64,000 bases of DNA from Spraguea lophii (Eukaryota > Microsporidia > Spragueidae), in the NCBI GenBank assembly GCA_001887945.1, contig LDOQ01000303.1:103718-167717 (forward strand), given 5' to 3'. A model generated the notes under the pieces. It was not told the DNA's origin. It ran no database searches and saw only the letters and a list, made by a program, of their open reading frames with translations. The number at the start of each line of letters is the position of its first letter. Position 1 is the first letter of the stretch. Shown here one piece after another: positions 29,515 through 39,085 of this stretch. The translations under genes were made by a program, and so were the position numbers.

Positions 29515-31908
29515 ATGATTGAAATTGAAGGTTTTCCAGCAGCAAAGCAACCAATAATTAAAGCGGGTAAAGAAGTCAGAGTATTGACTAATCTTTTAAA
29601 AGTGAAAGAAGTTCCTGATATTACTATGTATAATTACGTATTATCGATAGAGCCTGAAGTAAGAAGAGGTATGGTGGGTTTTATGGTGAAAAATGTCATA
29701 GAAAATTATGAAGATATCTTTAAAGGAATTTTGGTAGGATTTGATGGCGTTAGAATGATTGTTACAAACAAAAAATTGAAGGATGAAGTAGTAGAATTGG
29801 TTTTTAAAATAAGAGAGAAGGAATATAAGGTTATATTTGAATTAAAAAATACTTATATGTTGAAAGATATTCTGGATAAGAGTAGAAATGATGTTTCATC
29901 TCATATTCAATGTTTGGAGTTATTGAGCAGAACATATCAGGCAGATAGATTTTATACTGAAAAAGGAAAATGTGCAGAAAGAAAGAATCAAGAACCTGTA
30001 GGTAAAGGAGTAGAAATATGGACTGGATTAATACAATCATTTAAAATGATGAATGTTGGAATCTGTTTAAATGTTGATCTATCTTTTATTCCATTCTTTG
30101 AACCAATTGAACTTATTGAATTGGTATCTAATTTAGAAGGAAGAAGAGATCTTGATAGAATGAATCTTCCAAGAGATCTTTGTTCAAATTTAGGAAGAAC
30201 ACTCAAAGGACTGAAAATGACTACAACTCATAGAAAAGATAAGAATTTTACTTTTAAGTTACACGAAATAACATCAGCACCAGCAGATTCTATTGATTTC
30301 GAGACAGAAACAGGAAAAATGACAGTGGCAGAATACTTTGGAAAACAATATGGAAGATTGAAATATCCTAATTTACCATGTGTGGTAGTAAAGAAAGGAC
30401 CTAAATTTATTTTCTTCCCAATGGAAGTAGTAAAGATAATTCCTAATCAAAAGTACACCAAGAAATTATCAGATATTCAAGTAAACAATCTTATCAAGAT
30501 TGCAGCAAAACCACCAATTAACAGATTTTCCATGATTGAAAAAAAGATTAAAGAATTACAAATTACAGAAAATGAGAATCTAAAATCCATGGGATTAGCA
30601 TTCGATAAAGATTTTATTTCTTCATCAGCTAAAATATTACCACCACCTAAAGTAGTTTTCGCTAATAAAGAAATTACACCAGAGAAAGGTGGATGGGATT
30701 TACGAGGTGTTAGTGCTTTAACTCCAAGAGAAGTAAAAAGTTGGGTTATAATATCATTAGCTAGTAGAAGAGATGTTCCTGAAAGAATGTTAGAAGATGG
30801 TGTTAGAGATTTGATAAGAACAAGTAAGAACTTTGGATTACTTCTAGGAAATAATTATAAAATTTATTATGTTGATCCTAGAGATGTATCTCCTCAAACT
30901 TTGTGTATTGGAAAAGTACCACTTGCATTGGTTGTTCTTAACACTAGAGCAGCTGGTAATTATGCAGAAATTAAAAGAATAGCAGAAACTGTTGAGAAAT
31001 TTACTATTACACAATGTATTTTTAAGAGAAATGTAGAAAAGCTAAGAAATCCAACCTTTGCATCTAATATTGCGTTAAAAATCAATGCCAAACTTGGTGG
31101 TGTAAATTCAAAAGTTGTTGGAGGAATGAATCTTATTAAGAATGTTCCTACTATTCTTTTTGGAGCTGATGTTTCACATCCTGGTATTGGAGAAAGTATT
31201 CCTGCAACATTATCAGCAGTTGTAGCATCTATGAATAATGATTGCACAGAATATGCTACCAGTATAAAAATGCAACCAGAACGACAAGATATACTTTACA
31301 ATCTTAAAGACACAGTAAGAGAGATGCTGATTAAATGGAGAGGAATAAATAAAAAAGTACCAAGAAGAATAATATTTTACAGAGATGGTATTGCAGAATC
31401 TCTATTCCATAACGTATTTGAAAAAGAAATACAAGCAATCCAAGAAGCGTGTCAAAGTCTTAATAAAGATTACAAACCAGAAATCAATTTTATCATTGCA
31501 CAAAAAAGACACTCCGTTCGTTTCTTAGATGATTCTAAAGCAGAAATAGTAGGAAGGAGAGGACCAACAGGTAATGTAGTACCTGGTACTGTTGTAGAAG
31601 AAATATGCCATCCTAAATTATTTGAATTTTATCTTGTATCACACTTCGCACTTCAAGGAACAGCCAGACCCGTATTATACCAGATTTTAAAGAACGACTC
31701 CAATCTTACATCTTTAGAATATCAAGAATTAACACACTCATTATCTTATGTTTATGCAAGAGCAACGAAGGCAGTAAGTGTATGTTCCCCAGTATACTAT
31801 GCCCATTTGGCAGCAGCAAGAGCTAAATGTTATACAATACCAGATGGAGAGAAATTTGAAATGAAAGAACCAGCAAAGTTATTGGAGGATATGCTTTATT
31901 ATTTGTAA
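29515..31908 (+). CDS. AGO: Argonaute
   Basis: A 797-residue Argonaute with N, L1, PAZ (residues about 150-270), MID and PIWI domains, close to the usual 800-900. All four slicer residues are visible: Asp in ILFGADVSHPG (codon 552), Glu in TVREML (603), Asp in FYRDGIAE (624) and His in VYYAHLAAARAK (764). MID shows the 5'-phosphate pocket region LALVVLNTR...TITQCIF. It should bind small RNAs and cut complementary RNA in the cytoplasm. I start at the second Met (29515) because CCC lies between it and an upstream in-frame ATG at 29503. RNAi is patchy in microsporidia: known in the Nosema lineage and lost in Encephalitozoon and Enterocytozoon. No Dicer or RNA-dependent RNA polymerase gene is in this window. 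Confidence 0.95.
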   Translation: MIEIEGFPAAKQPIIKAGKEVRVLTNLLKVKEVPDITMYNYVLSIEPEVRRGMVGFMVKNVIENYEDIFKGILVGFDGVRMIVTNKKLKDEVVELVFKIREKEYKVIFELKNTYMLKDILDKSRNDVSSHIQCLELLSRTYQADRFYTEKGKCAERKNQEPVGKGVEIWTGLIQSFKMMNVGICLNVDLSFIPFFEPIELIELVSNLEGRRDLDRMNLPRDLCSNLGRTLKGLKMTTTHRKDKNFTFKLHEITSAPADSIDFETETGKMTVAEYFGKQYGRLKYPNLPCVVVKKGPKFIFFPMEVVKIIPNQKYTKKLSDIQVNNLIKIAAKPPINRFSMIEKKIKELQITENENLKSMGLAFDKDFISSSAKILPPPKVVFANKEITPEKGGWDLRGVSALTPREVKSWVIISLASRRDVPERMLEDGVRDLIRTSKNFGLLLGNNYKIYYVDPRDVSPQTLCIGKVPLALVVLNTRAAGNYAEIKRIAETVEKFTITQCIFKRNVEKLRNPTFASNIALKINAKLGGVNSKVVGGMNLIKNVPTILFGADVSHPGIGESIPATLSAVVASMNNDCTEYATSIKMQPERQDILYNLKDTVREMLIKWRGINKKVPRRIIFYRDGIAESLFHNVFEKEIQAIQEACQSLNKDYKPEINFIIAQKRHSVRFLDDSKAEIVGRRGPTGNVVPGTVVEEICHPKLFEFYLVSHFALQGTARPVLYQILKNDSNLTSLEYQELTHSLSYVYARATKAVSVCSPVYYAHLAAARAKCYTIPDGEKFEMKEPAKLLEDMLYYL

Positions 31909-32425
31909 AAGAGATAAGCTGAAATAATTAAAAGTTAGTAAAAGTAATTTTTTTTATTTTAATAGAAATTATTATTTTTTCTAAATATCTAAGAATTACA
32001 TATAGATGATGTATGAATACGTATTATTCTATTAACAAATGGTATGCTACAAGTATCTAAATAAATGTATACGAGAATTCTTCACCAAGAAAAATTATTC
32101 AAAACAAAATATAGATGAAATATAATTAAAACAAATTAGACTGAATTTAATCCTATAAACCATATATTTTACAAGTATATTATTATCCTATAAAAACAAT
32201 TATTAACTAATATACTCATAGTTTCTGTATCAATATTTTACAATATAAAATAAGATAATTAATACAAATATACTAAATAATTTTTATAAAACAATATTCT
32301 TAGATTATAACAAATATTTAATAAAAATATTAACATCTCAAACTATACAATTTATAATAATTTATTATAATAAAAATTGTTTAATCTTCATTTCTAACAC
32401 ATCCCATATTACCTTACAACCATTT
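31909..32425. other. AT-rich spacer
   Basis: No supported feature is seen. Confidence 0.5.
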
Positions 32426-32794
32426 TTACAAATCCTTTCTTTTATCTTTTACCATATTTTCCACAATTTTATTTTTATCTCCTAACATCGTTGAACACCA
32501 TATAATTATAAAAACACACAAATATAATATTAAAAGTATAAAATTAATAGAATTAGACATATAATATTTCATACCATCAAATACATTATTACCCCTCTCA
32601 TAATAACTATTAGTATAATATATTTTTATATAAAATATAGATACCAAGAATAATATACATAATAATAACATAATCAATATTTTCATCTTATAATCAATAA
32701 GTAGAGCATATTCGTAAAATGTACATGTAAGAGATAATATAATAGTCAAAAAAGAAGAAATTGAAAATAAGTAGAATAAGTATTTTGAATACAT
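32426..32794 (-). CDS. Multi-pass membrane protein (122 aa), unknown
   Basis: The protein has four hydrophobic stretches (YLFYLFSISSFLTIILSL, KILIMLLLCILFLVSIFYI, INFILLILYLCVFIIIWC) and a basic tail ending DKRKDL. The tail is not a canonical ER-retrieval signal. CCC lies two bases before the ATG (TACCCTCTATG), which supports the gene. No family was recognised. Confidence 0.65.
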   Translation of the reverse strand: MYSKYLFYLFSISSFLTIILSLTCTFYEYALLIDYKMKILIMLLLCILFLVSIFYIKIYYTNSYYERGNNVFDGMKYYMSNSINFILLILYLCVFIIIWCSTMLGDKNKIVENMVKDKRKDL

Positions 32795-32837
32795 AGAGGG
32801 TAAAAATATAATAGAATAATTATTGTTATCGTAATAT

Positions 32838-32886
32838 TGATTGTGATTGTGATTATGATAATGATGATAATAATGATAATAATGTT
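32838..32886 (+). repeat. Simple GATTGT/GATAAT repeat
   Basis: A run of GATTGTGATTGTGATTATGATAATGATGATAATAATG lies just upstream of the divergent gene pair. Confidence 0.6.
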
Positions 32887-32938
32887 CTATAGATAATAAT
32901 AAATATTTATTAAAAATATATTAAACTTAGAATATATT

Positions 32939-32957
32939 CTAGGTTAGGTTAGGTTAG
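32939..32957 (+). repeat. Interstitial TTAGG-type repeat
   Basis: CTAGGTTAGGTTAGGTTAG contains three TTAGG-like units and matches the two blocks at 6111 and 6163. Confidence 0.6.
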
Positions 32958-33272
32958 AAATAATAATTACTAATATATATGTGTATATAATTATTTATTT
33001 TGATTCATTTTTATTATTTATTTTAAAATATTAATAAGATTTCTTTTCTTTTGATAAATAAATATAATTATAAAATATAATTAAAAACAATTATTAAATA
33101 ATACTTTTAATAATACTTTTAATACGATTAATATTATTTTTTCATAATAATACGTTTAATTATATATTATCATTTTATTACCATCTTATCTTCTTACAAC
33201 CATCTTATTACTATCATCCAACCATCTCATTACCATTTTACTTTTTTATATTTATTTTATTTTACCCTTTAA

Positions 33273-34112
33273 ATGCAAGGCTCTCAATTTCTTTCTCAAT
33301 CCCAACAAAGCACCAGACCCATATCTACCGACACTTCAAAATTTACATATTTTACGATAAACGAATTGGACGATACGCACGTGAAGCTTACATTTTCCCA
33401 GACATCCATATCATTTATAAATGCCCTTCGACGTATTCTTCTTTCCGAAATACCTGTTCTATCTATAGATATAGTGGAAATTGAAAAAAATTATACTGTG
33501 CTTCCTGATGAAATACTATGTCACAGATTGGGTCTTATACCATTATACAGTGCAGATATAATAAAAGATGATAATATAGAAAATATACATACGTTAAACA
33601 CTATATTTAAAACATCGTTGCAATATTCTGCAGAATGTCAATGTGATAATTATTGTAACGAATGTTCTATTATTTTTTATTTGGATGTAAATAATAATAC
33701 AAATAAAACAAAATTAATAACTGCAAGAAATATAGAGACGGATGAAAATATAATACGCACGGATTCTATAATTACTAAACTTAATTATAATCAGACGTTG
33801 AGAGCAAGAGGTGTCATTAAAATGGATAATGCAAAAAAACATGCAAAGTGGGCAGCAGTAACAGCAGTGGGATATAATTATGATGGTGGAAATAAAACAA
33901 GTGATTGTAATAAAGATCATGATAATGAGAATAATCATAGTGGGAATAATACAACTAATATAGATTATAAGAGTGATATAACAGAAATAGAAATGGATAT
34001 AGAGGTGGTAGAAGGTGTAACACAACCATTAAGAGTATTGAAACATGCAATGATAATTTTAAAAGATAAAGTACAATGGTTTAGAAAGAATATAGAAAAT
34101 TATGATTTCTAA
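33273..34112 (+). CDS. RPB3: RNA polymerase II subunit RPB3
   Basis: A 279-residue alpha-like subunit. ISFINALRRILLSEIPVLSIDIVEIEKN (from residue 47) and LPDEILCHRLGLIPL match the dimerisation domain. Cys residues 122, 124, 128 and 131 in AECQCDNYCNECSI form the C-x-C-x3-C-x2-C zinc site that marks RPB3 rather than AC40. KKHAKWAAVTAVGYNYD matches the KEHAKW-P-...YDP motif, and the C-terminus returns to the dimerisation helix. It pairs with RPB11 as the assembly platform of Pol II in the nucleus. An Asn/Asp-rich insert near residue 215 is specific to this genome. CCC lies six bases before the ATG. Confidence 0.9.
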   Translation: MQGSQFLSQSQQSTRPISTDTSKFTYFTINELDDTHVKLTFSQTSISFINALRRILLSEIPVLSIDIVEIEKNYTVLPDEILCHRLGLIPLYSADIIKDDNIENIHTLNTIFKTSLQYSAECQCDNYCNECSIIFYLDVNNNTNKTKLITARNIETDENIIRTDSIITKLNYNQTLRARGVIKMDNAKKHAKWAAVTAVGYNYDGGNKTSDCNKDHDNENNHSGNNTTNIDYKSDITEIEMDIEVVEGVTQPLRVLKHAMIILKDKVQWFRKNIENYDF

Positions 34113-34116
34113 TAAT

Positions 34117-34195
34117 AATGATGATGTGAGTGAGTGATGATGTGAGTTAAGATGTGAGTGATAGTTAAGATGGTGAGTAAGTTGGTAAATATGAG
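34117..34195 (+). repeat. Degenerate GATGTGAGT repeats
   Basis: Short imperfect repeats of GATGTGAGT/GATAGTTAAG type lie just after the RPB3 stop codon. They are probably simple-sequence expansion in the 3' region. Confidence 0.45.
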
Positions 34196-34346
34196 TATGT
34201 TAATAATAAATGACGAGTGAGTATGATAGTGATAGTAAAAATTAAAATAACAAGACATAATAACAATAAAATAATAACACGTAACAATAATAATAAATAA
34301 CAAAAATATCACTTAATAAAAATAATAAAAAATATTTTTATAATAA

Positions 34347-36452
34347 TTATTTTTTATTACTAATATATTCTTTAGCTTTATTTTTAACATAATCTATATC
34401 ACCATTATTCTTCTTTTCATATTCTAACCATAATTTATACCATTCTTTCATAATACCTATATTCCAATATATATTAGTTATTCTATTATATAAATAAGTA
34501 GAATATAATTTATTATTGTATTCTTCTTCTAAATATTTAGTAAATATTTTCTTTAAAATAATATTAGTAGTATGATTAGTGGTATGGTTAGGGTTAGTAT
34601 GGGTTAGTGTATTAGTATGACTGTTAGTATTAGTTATAGTATTAGTAGTATGATTATCATACTTATTATTACCATCATTCCCATTATTACAATCATTACT
34701 ATTGTTTATAAAATAATTTATTGTATTTTCAATTATCTCTCTTACTTCTATTGTATTATAATTTCTATATAATAATTTTATAATATAAATTATATATTCT
34801 TTATTAATATCTATTTCTTTTACAATAGAAGATGGTATAGTATTCTTAGAATTATTATTTATAATATATTTTATATTATTTATAAATGTATTTATATTAT
34901 TAGTAGTAATATGATTGGTATGGTTGTTGGTAGTAGTGGTATTATTATTGGTAGTAGTGGTACTGTTAGTATTATTAGTAGTGGTATCTGTATTATTAGT
35001 ATGGTTGTTATCATTATCATTACCATCACTCATATACTTATCGTTATTATCATTCATATCATTACTACCACTCATACACTTATTATCACTCATATGTTTA
35101 TTACTATTAAATAATATATTATATTTATTTATAAAATTATATTCATTTGTATCTATTTCACTATCATCAGAAATATTTATTATTTTATCTTTTTTTAATT
35201 CTTTTTTATCCTCTTTTCTATTTTCATTCTTATCTTTTTGTAATTCTTTTGTAAGAATAATTCTATCATTTTTTTCTTTTAATATTCTTAAATATAATAT
35301 ATCACCTATATTATATTTATTCATACTATTATTTATCATCTTTCTTATTACACTAGTAGTTTTATTGTTAGGGTTAGTATAGGTTAGTTTATTAGTATTT
35401 GTATTACTATTATCATACTTATTATTACTATTACCACTATATTTATTACTATACTTACTACTATTATTATTATCTTTATAAAGTATACCTCTTACTCCAT
35501 TACTCTCTAATAAATAAAAACTATTATATTCTTTTATTATTTTATAATAATTAAAATTATAATTATATAATTTATTTTCTATAAAATATAATTTATCCCC
35601 TTGTTTCTTATAAAGTTTACCTGTTCTATTATTATTATTATTATTATTGATATGATTTGTAGTATGATTGATATGGTTGTTATGTTTTATATAATCTTCT
35701 TCAAAATCTTTATTCTTATTACCATCTAACGTATTATCTATATTATTATTGTTATAATAATTCTTTAGTATTATATTATATAATTTATTATTATATTTTA
35801 TATAATATTTATTATTTATTATTTCTATTCTACCTTCTATAGTATATCCTAATATATCATTAGAAATAATAACCCTTCTATAATCATTATTTTCTTCTAT
35901 GATTCTTACTAAGAATATATTATTTATATTAGTATTATTAATGATAGTATTATTTTTAGTAATATTGATAGTAGTGATAGTATTATTTTTATTACAATTA
36001 TTATCTATTATAGTATTTCTATTATTCCTATTATTCTTATAATTATAATTATTGTAATGTAAATTATTACCAATAAAATATATATCATTATTATCTTCAT
36101 TCTCTTCTATATCTTTATTATTTTTATACATAATAGTATTCTTATTATCTTTAGAATATAAAATATATTTATCTTCTTCTTCTTTAATAACAAATGTATT
36201 AAATATATAATGATTATAAAATATATTTATTTTATTATCTATAAGTATTCCTGTTATATTAGTATGATTTATATGATTAGTATGATTGTTAGTATTATTA
36301 TTATTATTACTATCATCATACTTATTATTATTATTATTATTATTATAATTAGATAATATATTTATATCATCATCATTTATCATATAAATATTATCTGCAG
36401 TATAAAATTTATTATTATGTATATTACCAAGAATATACGTTTTAGAGAACAT
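34347..36452 (-). CDS. RRP5: RRP5-like rRNA-processing protein, reduced and Asn-rich
   Basis: A 701-residue protein convergent with RPB3. The C-terminus has HAT/TPR-type helices and ends MKEWYKLWLEYEKKNNGDIDYVKNKAKEYISNKK (positions 34350-34450), closely resembling the end of RRP5 (FFK-WLE-E-KHGD...VKAKA-EYV). Around residue 375 NIGDILYLRILKEKNDRIILTKEL reads as an S1 RNA-binding motif, and earlier segments may be decayed S1 repeats. RRP5 joins the small- and large-subunit arms of pre-rRNA processing in the nucleolus. Yeast RRP5 has 1729 residues and twelve S1 repeats, so this is a strongly shortened form swollen by Asn/Thr runs. GGG lies two bases 5' of the ATG on the opposite strand (CCC in sense). 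Confidence 0.7.
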   Translation of the reverse strand: MFSKTYILGNIHNNKFYTADNIYMINDDDINILSNYNNNNNNNKYDDSNNNNNTNNHTNHINHTNITGILIDNKINIFYNHYIFNTFVIKEEEDKYILYSKDNKNTIMYKNNKDIEENEDNNDIYFIGNNLHYNNYNYKNNRNNRNTIIDNNCNKNNTITTINITKNNTIINNTNINNIFLVRIIEENNDYRRVIISNDILGYTIEGRIEIINNKYYIKYNNKLYNIILKNYYNNNNIDNTLDGNKNKDFEEDYIKHNNHINHTTNHINNNNNNNRTGKLYKKQGDKLYFIENKLYNYNFNYYKIIKEYNSFYLLESNGVRGILYKDNNNSSKYSNKYSGNSNNKYDNSNTNTNKLTYTNPNNKTTSVIRKMINNSMNKYNIGDILYLRILKEKNDRIILTKELQKDKNENRKEDKKELKKDKIINISDDSEIDTNEYNFINKYNILFNSNKHMSDNKCMSGSNDMNDNNDKYMSDGNDNDNNHTNNTDTTTNNTNSTTTTNNNTTTTNNHTNHITTNNINTFINNIKYIINNNSKNTIPSSIVKEIDINKEYIIYIIKLLYRNYNTIEVREIIENTINYFINNSNDCNNGNDGNNKYDNHTTNTITNTNSHTNTLTHTNPNHTTNHTTNIILKKIFTKYLEEEYNNKLYSTYLYNRITNIYWNIGIMKEWYKLWLEYEKKNNGDIDYVKNKAKEYISNKK

Positions 36453-36629
36453 AGGGATATAAAAATAATTATAATGATAAAAATATATTTTATAATAAAA
36501 GATAATAATTATAGATATATTATGGTAAGATGATAATAAGAAGAGATAAGATAAATATAATAACGTTATAATAATATTATCATATCACTATCATTATAAC
36601 TGTATCACTATCATATAAGTATAGTTTAA

Positions 36630-36855
36630 TTATAATATATTTTTTAATGGTTTTGTTATTAAATATCCTAATAATCCTATAGTAGTACTTATAGTACTAA
36701 AATATGTTCCATATTTTGTAATAGAATTAATCATACCTCTTTTAGATAATGTAAGTATACCAGTAATACTACCAAGAATATATCCTAAAATTATAAAATA
36801 TAATATACTTACCAGTAGAATAAGAGAAAGAGAGATAATTGAATAAACGTTTCAT
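36630..36855 (-). CDS. Small glycine-zipper membrane protein with probable 28-nt intron
   Basis: The sense start ACCCAAATG has CCC two bases before the ATG. The unspliced frame (MKRLFNYLSFSYSTG...) stops soon. Removing 36785-36812 joins it to a frame ending at 36630, giving 65 residues. The product has GYILGSITGIL, a G-x3-G-x3-G motif in a membrane helix, then SITKYGTYFSTISTTIGLLGYL. The layout (glycine-rich helix, short loop, Gly/Ser/Thr-rich second helix) recalls the ROMO1/MGR2 family of inner-membrane proteins associated with TIM23; a mitosome role would follow, but the match is weak. The gene lies just upstream of RRP5 on the same strand. Confidence 0.5.
36785..36812 (-). other. Candidate spliceosomal intron, 28 nt
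   Basis: On the minus strand the stretch begins GTAAGTAT and ends TATAATTTTAG, with consensus donor and acceptor and an A-rich branch-like TAAT seven bases before the end. Its length (28 nt) is in the range of the tiny microsporidian introns. It is not a multiple of three, and without removal the frame stops. Confidence 0.5.
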
Positions 36856-37348
36856 TTGGGTAAAAAATATATTTATTATATGGTGATAGTAGTATGATGG
36901 TTATAGTGGTATGGTAGTAGTTATATGATGATGGTGTATGGTGGTTATATGATGGTAATGATATATATTTTATTACTAACTGTATTTATTTTAATAATAT
37001 TATTGTTATATATTATACTACAATAATATTTTATTATTTATTTTATTATTATCATCATTAGGATATTATTATTCTTAATATTCCTAATATGTTATTCACT
37101 CAATAATATTATACTACCATCATTGAATAATTATTAATTACCAATCATTTTAATTTCTCTACTATCATTACACTCATTCTTATTTTATTGTCATTTTATA
37201 ATTACCAATCAATATAATTCCTCTACTATCATCATATTTTCTATCCCTTTTAATCTACGTATCTTTATTTTTTTGTAGTGTAACCTTATTTGAAGTTATT
37301 CTCCTTTTTATTTTTTTAAATATTTAACGAAGATTATGATAATAAAAT
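36856..37348. other. AT-rich spacer with TGG/ATGG simple repeats
   Basis: Between 36880 and 36970 the plus strand is rich in ATGGTGAT and GGTTATATGATGG repeats. No gene was seen. Confidence 0.5.
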
Positions 37349-38107
37349 ATGTTTTATTTTTCATTGATGATATTTCTGAGTATTATATGTGCTGCAACAT
37401 CTGAATCATCAGTATCTTATTATGGTATGCCATTTTATGCGTATAGTGTTTCTTTGGGTGTATCATTTTCATTTATTTCATTTATTTTGATAGAATCTAT
37501 AATTTTTATTTTATTGTTTTTACCTATAAAATCCTTAGAAGATTTTCAACAGTTGTTAACGTGTGGTATAGGTATGTATTGGCCGGTATTGCATTTGATA
37601 GGGCTTATACCTGGTATAAATTTTATTACTATTACTGTTACTACTATAGGATTTTTGTGTATGGTTGTGGTAATGGTTTTTAGTAGGAATTTAAAATTTA
37701 GAAATTTATTTTTATCTGTTGCAGCAGGTTATGTATTGGCGTATATTCTTTTAAATGTCTTGAAATTGGGATTGTCGTCTAATGATTTTTTTAATATTTT
37801 GGTATATGTATTTTATTTTTTAATGTTTTCGTTTTTGTTATTGGTGTTGGGTAAACAAGAAAATAGGAGGGATGTACATTATAATATATGTAAATCTGTT
37901 ATTGCTGCACATTTTCTTATAATTATAATGAATGTGTGTTTGGTAAATATGATATTTAGTAAAATACATATGTCTTTATCTTTGTTTTCGGTGGGAAGAA
38001 TAGTTTATACAATTATTTTTGGTGTTTCTGTGCCGTTGTTTTATTTGTATACAAGTAATAGGGAAGAGTTGATAGAGAAGATAAGCAAGATAAGAGGTAC
38101 AGCTTAA
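37349..38107 (+). CDS. Multi-pass membrane protein (252 aa), unknown
   Basis: About seven hydrophobic segments with few charges until the C-terminal tail (YTSNREELIEKISKIRGTA). The N-terminus MFYFSLMIFLSIICAATSES could be a cleaved signal or first helix. Notable stretches are MYWPVLHLIGLIPGINFITI and FSKIHMSLSLFSVGRIVYTI. No transporter motif was recognised. Codon use (TTG, GGT) is less AT-extreme than in the adjacent RRP5 gene, as expected of a protein without Asn runs. No CCC is close to the ATG, and the Met at codon 7 is an alternative start. Confidence 0.7.
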   Translation: MFYFSLMIFLSIICAATSESSVSYYGMPFYAYSVSLGVSFSFISFILIESIIFILLFLPIKSLEDFQQLLTCGIGMYWPVLHLIGLIPGINFITITVTTIGFLCMVVVMVFSRNLKFRNLFLSVAAGYVLAYILLNVLKLGLSSNDFFNILVYVFYFLMFSFLLLVLGKQENRRDVHYNICKSVIAAHFLIIIMNVCLVNMIFSKIHMSLSLFSVGRIVYTIIFGVSVPLFYLYTSNREELIEKISKIRGTA

Positions 38108-39085
38108 TATAAATGATAAAAAAAAGTTGATATGAAGAAATTGTTGTAAGTATTGGTGTATACAATAATTTATTATATAATTTGAAAATAAAGAAAATGT
38201 AGAGTAAATAAAAGTTTATTTAAAAATGTTTATTTGAATTTAGTTGGTTTTTTTTTGGTCGCTGAAAAAGGAAAAAACCTATTTATTATCGTTATATTTT
38301 AAAAGGAAAGTGTTGTTGTAAAAAACTTTATTTAAAACAGTGTGGATTTATAAATTATAATTTTTATGAATATATAATTAGTTGGTAAAACAAGGTATTA
38401 TTCTTATAATTATATAAAATATATTGTTATATGTGGATATATTTATATTGATTAGTGGTTATGCCAGTATGAATGTTATAAAATAAGTTTAAATTTTTTA
38501 TAAAATAGGAAAATAAATAACTTATGTAACTGTAATTTTTAATAAAAATATATCACAATACATTAAAAAGTAAATATTATATATTACATTGAAACTGATG
38601 GTTATAGAAATTTTATAAACTTTTAATGTTTCATTTAAATTTTTATTTTGGATCGATTATTTATTTATTTCTTACAAACAATAAAAGAAAAATAGTATAG
38701 ATTGTGAACAAACAATTAAGAAATATATAAATTTTCCATTTTAAATTTTCCGAAGCTTAATACCATAAATTGCAATAGACCACAATAGGCCAGAAATTTT
38801 ATATAAATAAAATTATTATTTGAAATTTCACATTGATTTTTAACTGCCAATAAATTTCCTTAAATTTTGTTTTGTGACGAATAAAGCATATTATAAAATT
38901 ATGAAATATCTTCTTTCAGTTAATACTATTTTTTAATAGATGATCCATCGTGCAGATTTCAGTTATTAATATAATTGGATATTTTTATCAAAACTTTTTA
39001 ATTATTTGTAATTAATCGTTTTTTGATAATATTCTATATAAAGTTTATTACATTATATTTAAATAGTCTTACATCTAATGTTCAT
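38108..39085. other. Gene-free stretch, possible SINE tail fragment
   Basis: Mostly AT-rich. At 38755-38835 the plus strand reads AATAGACCACAATAGGCCAGAAATTTTATATAAATAAAAT. This resembles the SINE tail (AGACCATG...GGCCAGG-A-TTTTGATAAATAAAAG) with a short deletion; the match is suggestive only. Confidence 0.3.

Noticed and set aside
32939..32957. A true chromosome end
   Set aside because: Only three to four TTAGG units lie between genes and unique sequence continues on both sides.
34911..35382. Plus-strand Val/Leu/Ser-rich frames up to 155 codons
   Set aside because: They are antisense to the Asn/Thr runs of the RRP5-like gene.
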